Shown here: positions 10,342 through 20,800 of the stretch, one piece after another
Layout: each line of letters begins with the position of its first letter
How positions within the stretch are numbered: the stretch's first letter is position 1
NCBI GenBank assembly: GCA_037783545.1
Contig: JBBELK010000454.1
Coordinates: 2,666,001 to 2,730,000 of the forward strand
DNA length: 64,000 nt
Reading direction: 5' to 3'
Origin: Henricia sp. BOLD:AAB3569
Taxonomy: Eukaryota; Echinodermata; Asteroidea; Spinulosida; Echinasteridae
Notes under the pieces: model-generated
Told to the model about the DNA's origin: nothing
Databases searched by the model: none
The model's input: the letters and a program-made list of their open reading frames with translations, nothing else
Position numbers and translations under genes: made by a program

Positions 10342-10682
10342 TCCCTCGAACAACGAAATCAACGATGCGCATTGTTCGAGGGAATTATAGTCTATAGTCA
10401 TAAAGTTAGATATAGAAAACTAGAGTGCGCACTCCCAATACATGATGTGCCGACATGGACGCCATCATTTTGGCTTAACGCTATGGGTGCACGGTGGGCA
10501 AAGGGGTGTTGCCCACTTTGCACTCATAGCGTTAAGCACACATGGCGCCGCCCACATCGGCACAGTCCACACACGAGGCTTGAATACCCAGTGCACACTC
10601 TAGTTTTCTATATCTAACTCTATGTCTGTAGTCTACTAGAGTCCCTCGAACGACGGGTTGCCCTTCGTTTGAGGGACTCTAG
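10342..10682. mobile_element. Three-hairpin inverted-repeat structure
   Basis: A small hairpin (TCCCTCGAACAA / TTGTTCGAGGGA, 10342-10383) is followed by a large foldback whose 29-bp outer arms (10404-10432 and 10591-10619, AGTTAGATATAGAAAACTAG and on) match with one mismatch. Its inner arms are GCTTAACGCTATGGGTGCA (10473-10491) and its near complement (10519-10537). A second CCCTCGAAC hairpin follows at 10636-10682. This looks like a palindromic MITE inserted between, or bounded by, paired terminal hairpins. No coding content. Confidence 0.75.
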
Positions 10683-10685
10683 TCG

Positions 10686-11142
10686 AACTTTACCTTAGTC
10701 GCTGCTTGTATTGAAAACGTGACAGTAGAATTAACTGTTTACCACAAAACCATGTTTAATTCGACTTATCGATATTTCTCTATATTTTACTCACATTATG
10801 AAGACTTTTACCATATTTCAAGTCTATTAATTACTTTGTATCTGCTCTAGAAAAAGAGACTAACGAGAATCCCAAAAAATTCCATTTAAGGCACATCTGA
10901 TCAGTGATTACGTTTCAATTATTGCAACAAACACGGGGGGAAATCATGGCCGAAAACAAATTATAATTGTTAATCTTTTTTTTGTGAGGAGTGTACGTAA
11001 CTATTCAGTTTGTAACCATATGAGTTATTTAGTTACTAAGATAAGTTTATAAGGCCATATTGCAGAATGATTCGTTGAATAAAACATGTTCAGAAAGACA
11101 GGCTTTGGCCGTTCAACGTTTTTTACTTTGGTGTCACAGAGA
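10686..11142. other. Intergenic DNA 3' of EGF B and 3' of glass
   Basis: No gene recognised. This AT-rich stretch lies between the tails of two convergently arranged genes (EGF B on +, glass on -). Confidence 0.5.
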
Positions 11143-11474
11143 CTTAAAGCAGTTGTCCAGATTTTTTTTCTTCAGAAAGTGGATCATATAAATTACATCA
11201 TCAACATACTATCCATGGGAAGAAGACAGGAAATTTGCAATCTCCAATTTAGATGTGGAAGCAAAAAGATTGGTGTGATCACTGCAATGCTTTATGAAAT
11301 TTACGGGAAAATTAGTTTACAAATAATCGTTGGGTCTTTGACGATATCTTTGGATTGAGAGCGCGAAATTTTAGAATGGTGAGAAAAATATGACAATTGA
11401 TATGGTATCAAAATCTCAACACCCATAGAAAAAATGAAACAGGTCAAAAATGTGATATGGACACGCTCCTTTCA
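11143..11474 (+). mobile_element. MITE M3 copy near the glass 3' end
   Basis: Runs from ACTTAAAGCAGTTGTCCAGA to GATATGGACACGCTCCTTTC and includes the family core TGCAATCTCCAATTTAGATG. It lies about 100 bp beyond the glass stop codon, so it may fall in its 3' UTR. Confidence 0.7.
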
Positions 11475-11580
11475 GATTTTTATCACTTTAATCCCAGCAG
11501 TGTTACTGTTCCTGTCATTTACAATCTGTTTTGAAGATAAACCTGCAAGATTTTGGTTTAGTGTTTTGAAAAGCACGCCC

Positions 11581-11817
11581 TCAATTGGTTCCAAAACAGT
11601 CCTCCCGCAGATGCTGATGAACCTTCATATGTCTCGTGAGATTTCCCGATTGCGAGAACCGAAGTAGGCACGTACGGCACTCGTACGGCCTATCTCCGCT
11701 GTGAATCCGTACATGTTTGGTCAGCGTGGAACTGTCTGCGAATGCCTTCTTGCAGTATGCGCAGCGGTACGGTCTCTCTCCGGAGTGCGTCCGCATGTGT
11801 GTAGTCACGGACGAACT
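11581..11817 (-). CDS. glass: glass last exon: second half of finger 3, fingers 4-5, stop
   Basis: The acceptor TTTGAACTACAG precedes AGTTCGTCC. The exon completes finger 3 with [11 protein letters not shown] (C-x2-C-x12-H-x3-H once joined to the previous exon). It then gives finger 4 (CAYC...HVRIH) and finger 5 (CRTC...HMKVH), a short tail and TGA at 11581-11583. Confidence 0.92.
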   Translation of the reverse strand, partial: SSSVTTHMRTHSGERPYRCAYCKKAFADSSTLTKHVRIHSGDRPYECRTCLLRFSQSGNLTRHMKVHQHLREDCFGTN

Positions 11818-14800
11818 CTGTAGTTCAAATAGAAACAAAATATAGGTTTTTATGGATTTATTAAAAGGATGTAGCTCAATGGTAGTGCGCTCTCTTCGCA
11901 TGCAAGATACCCCGGGTTCGAATCCTGGTTTCTCCAGAATTTTCTTCTGCCTTTTTTGTTTATACAAAACGACAAAAGTACAGTTCTGGTAAAATCGGTG
12001 GGGAAAAATTATCACCAAAATACTGAGGTGTACGGGGATGTAACTCAGTGGTAGAGCGCTCGCTTCGCATGCGAGATTCCCCGGGTTCGAGTCCCGGTAT
12101 CTCCAGAATTTTCTTCTTTTCTTATACAAAACGACAAAAGTACAGTTCTGGTAAAATCGGGAAAAAATTATCAACAAAACACAAACGTGTACGGGCATGT
12201 AGCTCAGTGGTAGAGCGCTCGCTTCGCATGTGAGATGTCCCGGGTTCGAGTCCCGGTATCTCCAGAATTTTCATCTTTTCTTATACAAAACGACAAAAGT
12301 ACAGTTCTGGTAAAATCGGGGAAGAAAAAATGATCACCAAAATGAAGACGTGTACGGGGATGTAGCTCAGTGGTAGAGCGCTCGCTTCGCATGCGAGATG
12401 CCCCGGGTTCGAGTCCCGGTATCTCCAGAATTTTCTTCTTTTCTGATACAAACCGACAGAAGTACAGTTCTGGTAAAATCGGTGGGGAAAAATGATCACC
12501 AAAATATTGAGGTGTACGGGGATGTAGCTCAGCGGTAGAGCGCTCGCTTCGCATGCGAGATGCCCCGGGTTCGAGTCCCGGTATCTCCAGAATGTTCTTC
12601 TTTTCTTATACAAAACGACAAAAGTACAGTTCTGGTAAAATCGGTGGGGAAAAATTATCACCAAAATATTGAGGTGTACGGGGATGTAGCTCAGTGGTAG
12701 AGCGCTCGCTTCGCATGCGAGATGCCCCGGGTTCGAGTCCCGGTATCTCCAGAATTTTCTTCTTTTCTTATACAAAACGACAAAAGTACAGTTCTGGTAA
12801 AATCGGTGGGGAAAAATGATCACCAAAATACTGAGGTGTACGGGGATGTAGCTCAGTGGTAGAGTGCTCGCTTCGCATGCGAGATGCCCCGGGTTCGAAT
12901 CCTGGTATCTCCAGTATTGTCTTCTTTTCTTATAGAAAGCTCACAAAAGGAAAAGTTCTGGTAAAATCGGGGGGAAAATGATCACCAAAACACGAACGTG
13001 TACGGGGATGTAGCTCAGTGGTAGAGCGCTCGCTTCGCATGTGAGATGCCCCGGGTTCGAATCCCGGTATCTCCAGAATTTGTTTCTTTTCTTATACAAA
13101 ACGACAAAAGTACAGTTCTGGTAAAATCGGTGGGGAAAAATGATCACCAAAATACTGAGGTGTACGGGGATGTAGCTCAGTGGTAGAGTGCTCGCTTCGC
13201 ATGCGAGATGCCCCGGGTTCGAGTCCCGGTATCTCCAGAATTTTCTTCTTTTCTGATACAAACCGACAAAAGTACAGTTCTGGTAAAATCGGTGGGGAAA
13301 AATGATCACCAAAATATTGAGGTGTACGGGGATGTAGCTCAGTGGTAGAGCGCTCGCTTCGCATGCGAGATGCCCCGGGTTCGAGTCCCGGTATCTCCAG
13401 AATTTTCTTCTTTTCTTATACAAAACGACAAAAGTACAGTTCTGGTAAAATCGGTGGGGAAAAATGATCACCAAAATATTGAGGTGTACGGGGATGTAGC
13501 TCAGTGGTAGAGCGCTCCCTTCGCATGCGAGATGCCCCGGGTTCGAGTCCCGGTATCTCCAGAATTTACTTCTTTTCTGATACAAACCGACGAAAGTACA
13601 GTTCTGGTAAAATCGGTGGGGAAAAATGATCACCAAAATATTGAGGTGTACGGGGATGTAGCTCAGTGGTAGAGCGCTCGCTTCGCATGCGAGATGCCCC
13701 GGGTTCGAGTCCCGGTATCTCCAGAATTTTCTTCTTTTCTTATACAAAACGACAAAAGTACAGTTCTGGTAAAATCGGTGGGGAAAAATGATCACCAAAA
13801 TATTGAGGTGTACGGGGATGTAGCTCAGTGGTAGAGCGCTCGCTTCGCATGCGAGATTCCCCGGGTTCGGGTCCCGGTATCTCCAGAATTTTCTTCTTTT
13901 CTTATACAGAACGACAAAAGTACAGTTCTGGTAAAATCGGGGGAAAAATTATCACCAAAACACAAACGTGTACGGGGATGTAGCTCAGTGGTAGAGCGCT
14001 CGCTTCGCATGTGAGATGCCCCGAGTTCGAATCCCGGTATCTCCAGAATTTGTTTCTTTTCTTATACAAAACGACAAAAGTACAGTTCTGGTAAAATCGG
14101 TGGGGAAAAATGATCACCAAAATATTGAGGTGTACGGGGATGTAGCTCAGTGGTAGAGCGCTCTCTTCGCATGCGAGATGCCCCTGGTTCGAGTCCCGGT
14201 ATCTCCAGAATTTTCTTCTTTTCTTATACAAAACGACAAAAGTACAGTTCTGGTAAAATCGGGGAAAAAATTATCACCAAAACACAAACGTGTACGGGGA
14301 TGTAGCTCAGTGGTAGAGCGCTCGCTTCGCATGTGAGATGCCCCGGGTTCGAATCCCGGTATCTCCAGTATTGTCTTCTTTTCTTATAGAAAGCTCACAA
14401 AAGGAAAAGTTCTGGTAAAATCGGGGGAAAAATGATCACCAAAACACGAACGTGTACGGGGATGTAGCTCAGTGGTAGAGCGCTCGCTTCGCATGTGAGA
14501 TGCCCCGGGTTCGAATCCCGGTATCTCCAGAATTTGTTTCTTTTCTTATACAAAACGACAAAAGTACAGTTCTGGTAAAATCGGTGGGGAAAAATGATCA
14601 CCAAAATACTGAGGTGTACGGGGATGTAGCTCAGTGGTAGAGTGCTCGCTTCGCATGCGAGATGCCCCGGGTTCGAGTCCCGGTATCTCCAGAAATTTCT
14701 TCTTTTCTGATACAAACCGACAAAAGTACAGTTCTGGTAAAATCGGTGGGGAAAAATGATCACCAAAATATTGAGGTGTACGGGGATGTAGCTCAGTGGT

Positions 14801-17800
14801 AGAGCGCTCGCTTCGCATGCGAGATGCCCCGGGTTCGAGTCCCGGTATCTCCAGAATTTTCTTCTTTTCTTATACAAAACGACAAAAGTACAGTTCTGGT
14901 AAAATCGGTGGGGAAAAATGATCACCAAAATATTGAGGTGTACGGGGATGTAGCTCAGTGGTAGAGCGCTCCCTTCGCATGCGAGATGCCCCGGGTTCGA
15001 GTCCCGGTATCTCCAGAATTTACTTCTTTTCTGATACAAACCGACGAAAGTACAGTTCTGGTAAAATCGGTGGGGAAAAATGATCACCAAAATATTGAGG
15101 TGTACGGGGATGTAGCTCAGTGGTAGAGCGCTCGCTTCGCATGCGAGATGCCCCGGGTTCGAGTCCCGGTATCTCCAGAATTTTCTTCTTTTCTTATACA
15201 AAACGACAAAAGTACAGTTCTGGTAAAATCGGTGGGGAAAAATGATCACCAAAATATTGAGGTGTACGGGGATGTAGCTCAGTGGTAGAGCGCTCGCTTC
15301 GCATGCGAGATTCCCCGGGTTCGGGTCCCGGTATCTCCAGAATTTTCTTCTTTTCTTATACAGAACGACAAAAGTACAGTTCTGGTAAAATCGGTGGGGA
15401 AAAATGATCACCAAAATATTGAGGTGTACGGGGATGTAGCTCAGTGGTAGAGCGCTCCCTTCGCATGCGAGATGCCCCGGGTTCGAGTCCCGGTATCTCC
15501 AGAATTTACTTCTTTTCTGATACAAACCGACGAAAGTACAGTTCTGGTAAAATCGGTGGGGAAAAATGATCACCAAAATATTGAGGTGTACGGGGATGTA
15601 GCTCAGTGGTAGAGCGCTCGCTTCGCATGCGAGATGCCCCGGGTTCGAGTCCCGGTATCTCCAGAATTTTCTTCTTTTCTTATACAAAACGACAAAAGTA
15701 CAGTTCTGGTAAAATCGGTGGGGAAAAATGATCACCAAAATATTGAGGTGTACGGGGATGTAGCTCAGTGGTAGAGCGCTCGCTTCGCATGCGAGATGCC
15801 CCGGGTTCGAGTCCCGGTATCTCCAGAATTTTCTTCTTTTCTGATACAAACCGACAAAAGTACAGTTCTGGTAAAATCGGTGGGGAAAAATGATCACCAA
15901 AATATTGAGGTGTACGGGGATGTAGCTCAGTGGTAGAGCGCTCGCTTCGCATGCGAGATGCCCCGGGTTCGAGGCCCGGTATCTCCAGAATTTTCTTCTT
16001 TTCTTATACAAAACGACAAAAGTACAGTTCTGGTAAAATCGGTGGGGAAAAATGATCACCAAAATATTGAGGTGTACGGGGATGTAGCTCAGTGGTAGAG
16101 CGCTCGCTTCGCAGGCGAGATGCCCCGGGTTCGAGTCCCGGTATCTCCAGAATGTTCTTCTTTTCTGATACAAACCGACAAAAGTACAGTTCTGGTAAAA
16201 TCGGTGGGGAAAAATGATCACCAAAATATTGAGGTGTACGGGGATGTAGCTCAGTGGTAGAGCGCTCGCTTCGCATGCGAGATGCCCCGGGTTCGAGTCC
16301 CGGTATCTCCAGAATTTTCTTCTTTTCTTATACAAAACGACAAAAGTACAGTTCTGGTAAAATCGGTGGGGAAAAATGATCACCAAAATATTGAGGTGTA
16401 CGGGGATGTAGCTCAGTGGTAGAGCGCTCCCTTCGCATGCGAGATGCCCCGGGTTCGAGTCCCGGTATCTCCAGAATTTACTTCTTTTCTGATACAAACC
16501 GACGAAAGTACAGTTCTGGTAAAATCGGTGGGGAAAAATGATCACCAAAATATTGAGGTGTACGGGGATGTAGCTCAGTGGTAGAGCGCTCGCTTCGCAT
16601 GCGAGATGCCCCGGGTTCGAGTCCCGGTATCTCCAGAATGTTCTTCTTTTCTTATACAAAACGACAAAAGTACAGTTCTGGTAAAATCGGTGGGGAAAAA
16701 TGATCACCAAAATATTGAGGTGTACGGGGATGTAGCTCAGTGGTAGAGCGCTCGCTTCGCATGCGAGATGCCCCGGGTTCGAGTCCCGGTATCTCCAGAA
16801 TTTTCTTCTTTTCTGATACAAACCGACAAAAGTACAGTTCTGGTAAAATCGGTGGGGAAAAATGATCACCAAAATATTGAGGTGTACGGGGATGTAGCTC
16901 AGTGGTAGAGCGCTCGCTTCGCATGCGAGATGCCCCGGGTTCGAGGCCCGGTATCTCCAGAATTTTCTTCTTTTCTTATACAAAACGACAAAAGTACAGT
17001 TCTGGTAAAATCGGTGGGGAAAAATGATCACCAAAATATTGAGGTGTACGGGGATGTAGCTCAGTGGTAGAGCGCTCGCTTCGCATGCGAGATGCCCCGG
17101 GTTCGAGTCCCGGTATCTCCAGAATTTTCTTCTTTTCTTATACAAACCGACAAAAGTACAGTTCTGGTAAAATCGGTGGGGAAAAATGATCACCAAAATA
17201 TTGAGGTGTACGGGGATGTAGCTCAGTGGTAGAGCGCTCGCTTCGCATGCGAGATGCCCCGGGTTCGAATCCCGGTATCTCCAGAATTTTCTTCTTTTCT
17301 TATACAAAACGACAAAAGTACAGTTCTGGTAAAATCGGTGGGGAAAAATGATCACCAAAATATTGAGGTGTACGGGGATGTAGCTCAGTGGTAGAGCGCT
17401 CTCTTCGCATGCGAGATGCCCCGGGTTCGAGTCCCGGTATCTCCGGAATTTTCTTCTTTTCTTATACAAAACGACAAAAGTACAGTTCTGGTAAAATCGG
17501 TGGGGAAAAATGATCACCAAAATATTGAGGTGTACGGGGATGTAGCTCAGTGGTAGAGCGCTCGCTTCGCATGCGAGATGCCCCGGGTTCGAGTCCCGGT
17601 ATCTCCAGAATTTTCTTCTTTTCTTATACAAAACGACAAAAGTACAGTTCTGGTAAAATCGGTGGGGAAAAATGATCACCAAAATATTAAGGTGTACGGG
17701 GATGTAGCTCAGTGGTAGAGCGCTCGCTTCGCATGCGAGATTCCCCGGGTTCGAGTCCCGGTATCTCCCATCCTCTTGCAACAGTGCCCCTTTAACGCAC

Positions 17801-20800
17801 TCCCTCACTCCTAGCGTACAGTGGCCCTGTTGAAAAAGGCCCCATTTGGCGGTGGGACTAGCGACAGAAATATTGTCGCCTCTCTAGACCAATCATGAGG
17901 TTTGTTATATGTGGCGTTCGGTGTTTCCACGATCGACCTTGTTACCAGTGCCACACGTGCGCGCAGTTTGTAAACATGGTCCATGTCCGATCTAACGCGC
18001 TCGCCGATTGGTCGCTATTTCTATTGAACAGGACATTACGTTACTCGTTCCGCATCCCTCTGATTAATTTTGTTTAAAAAATGCGTAGTAGACACAAATG
18101 TTGCAGGAATTATCGATATGATTAACGTGACAAAGAACAAAAACTCAAACAAATTTCTAGAAAATATAGATATTTGGAATTTTGACCAAAACATGACTAA
18201 TTTCATTTAATTACATCAAAATGACTGGGGCGTGAGTTGGCTCAAGACAACAGCCGGCTCACTCCACAGATTTGCGTGTATTTCCTCAGGGTATTGTTAC
18301 GTCGCTTTGCAGAGTGGAAATTCCCTGAGATCTCAGGATGGGTATCTCCAGAATTTTCTTCTTTTCTTATACAAAACGACAAAAGTACAGTTCTGGTAAA
18401 ATCGGGGGAAAAATTATCACCAAAACACAAACGTGTACGGGGATGTAGCTCAGTGGTAGAGCGCTCGCTTCGCATGTGAGATGCCCCGGGTTGGAATCCC
18501 GGTATCTCCAGTATTTTCTTCTTTTCTTATAGAAAGCTCACAAAAGTACAGTTATGGTAAAATCGGGGGAAAAATGATCACCAAAACACAAACGTGTACG
18601 GGGATGTAGCTCAGTGGTAGAGCGCTCGCTTCGCATGTGAGATGCCCCGGGTTCGAATCCCGGTATCTCCAGAATTTGTTTCTTTTCTTATACAAAACGA
18701 CAAAAGTACAGTTCTGGTAAAATCGGTGGGGAAAAATGATCACCAAAATACTGAGGTGTACGGGGATGTAGCTCAGTGGTAGAGCGCTCGCTTCGCATGC
18801 GAGATGCCTCGGGTTCGAGTCCCGGTATCTTCAGAATTTTCTTCTTTTCTTATACAAAACGATAAAAGTACAGTACTGATAAAATCTTAAAAACTAAACA
18901 CCACAACAAAAACGTGTAGGGGATGTAGCTCAGTGGTAGAGCGCGTAGAAGTCCCAGGTTCGAATCCTGGTATCTCCAAACACCACCCCTCTTTTTTAAA
19001 AGTGAATTTTACCCCGACAATTACACCCAAAACTGTTACCTGCGAAAACTGCCGATGACACAATGTACATAGGAACGGTTTCTCCCCGCTGTGTGTCCGC
19101 ATGTGAGCTGTTAAATTGGCCGTCTGTGAAAACGCTTTTCCGCAGGTTCGACACCGGTAGGGTTTCTCCCCGGAGTGGGTGCGAAGGTGGGTCTTAAGGG
19201 TGCTGGGCCGGGCGTATGATCGGCCACAAATATTGCATAAGTTGCTGCCTTGGAGACGGAAAATAAGTGTATTTAGTTGAGTGATTTAGGAACAATGTGC
19301 TATATTTGAACAAAAAAAGTTTATCCCGTTTTAACACGGTTTCAGTTTCAGTAGGCATTTTGCCTACTGGAATGGAGTCAGCGGCGATTGCAAGTTTTAC
19401 TCGCAGTTACCAATTTTGGCAATACACGGTGAGTAACTGTGTAGCATGTAAGTTGTAACTCACCTTTATTGTGGTAGTATGTTGGGAGCTTTGTTGGTTC
19501 CGAATCGCGGTGACCATTCATTGACACCTGAATTGTGGAGTTAACAGTTTCGTTTGTTCCTGGGCCTCGTCCGACATCTAGACTCTCTGTTACTCCTCGG
19601 TTGCCCGGAAAATCTCGCTTCTTACCCGCGGAAACCAACTTCCCGTAGAAACACAGAGGAGGTGCCGATGCGGGCCACCCACCGTACCCAACCAGGGCCT
19701 CGCTTCGCGGGGCAGCCACGGCCGGTGTCGGCGGTGCTGGCCTGGTGGCGTAGGCTGGGAAATTGAGGCCGGAGCAGGGCGGAGAGCGGGGGCAGGCTAC
19801 GGTGAGTTCGTTGGGGCACATTAAATGGGATTCGGGAGACAACAAATTGCCACATGCCCCGCAGGGAGAGTTCGATATCTGAAACAAACAAAATGTAAGC
19901 ATTTGAAATATATAAAATTAATGTATATTTCAAGATATTCATACCAAAGATTAAATCCGGACTCGTGTAATAAAATGTCATAAAATGACGTCATAAAGAC
20001 GTCATAAGGTAAAAAGTCACTTTGGGGTAAATGTTTGACATACAACTTACAAGAAGATGGTGTGTATATATTGATAGGACATGTAAATTACAACTAATTT
20101 GGTAAACCTCTATTTTGTATACATAGTTAAAATACCTATTGGAAAAGTACAGAGAAATTCAGTGCGTTTGAGAGAAGTTCAGTGACTCTTGTTTGGAACC
20201 ATTGTTTTGGCATCTGCCGAAAAGTTACCTCAAAATTTCGGCTCTTTGTAGATGCACCCCAATACCGCCATTTTGTCACATACAGATTATACATGTACGT
20301 GTTCTTACCATACAATTACTGGTTTTCCGTCCTTTTCGGATCTCATGCATTGAAGACGACCTCGCTGGTGCCCCGAACCCATTCAAATACTCTGTGGTGG
20401 AGGCGTAGGTCGGGCACCCAGACTGCTGGCTGGCGTACTGCCATTCACCTGTGCATGGGCTGCGATGAATTGCGTTATTGGGTTCCGACTCGGCGTGTCC
20501 GCTGTAATGGGTTGCCATGGCACATGGGGGCGGCCATTTTGTTGCGGTCCTCGGAACTAATATGGCAGACACAATGATAAACGTCAGGGTATACTTGACA
20601 CCAAAACAAAATCATTTGTACTAATGTTATTCAGACAGCTTTGTCCACACCATTGTGTCTCTTTGTACCATTATGCTACACCACTGTGTCCATAAAACCA
20701 CTATGTCCGCACCATTGTGTCCGAAAAACAATGATGTCTGCACCGTTGTGTCCGGACACAATGGTACAAACACTTTGAAAACAAAATCTGGACGTTTGAA

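Larger units (their letters stand above)
11865..18978 (+). repeat. tRNA-Ala(CGC) tandem array, 41 units
   Basis: Cassettes of 160-162 bp each hold a 72-nt tRNA and about 90 bp of spacer. The consensus tRNA has acceptor GGGGATG/TATCTCC with the G3:U70 wobble that marks alanine tRNA, A box TAGCTCAGTGG, anticodon loop TTCGCAT (CGC, reads GCG), B box GGTTCGAGTCC and A73. A T-run (GAATTTTCTTCTTTTC) just downstream is a Pol III stop. Two linked cassette types exist. Type I has spacer TATTGAGGTGTAC with stem GCGAG; type II has spacer ACAAACGTGTAC or ACGAACGTGTAC with stem GTGAG. The array lies in the intron that splits glass finger 3, on the opposite strand, and MITE M1 copy B interrupts it. Confidence 0.97.

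Noticed and set aside
14395..17808. 1137-codon minus-strand ORF with a 54-residue repeat
   Set aside because: It is the antisense of the tRNA-Ala cassettes: the 162-bp period is a multiple of three, so one frame stays open. [21 protein letters not shown] is translated tRNA. The same holds for frames at 12941-13798, 12281-12826 and similar.
11865..18978. CRISPR-like regular array
   Set aside because: Spacers are near identical to each other, units are tRNA genes with Pol III signals, and the context is an animal intron.
20518..20520. Alternative start of glass at a strong GCCATGG site
   Set aside because: Possible, but an in-phase acceptor just upstream and two matching exons favour a longer protein; noted as an alternative.
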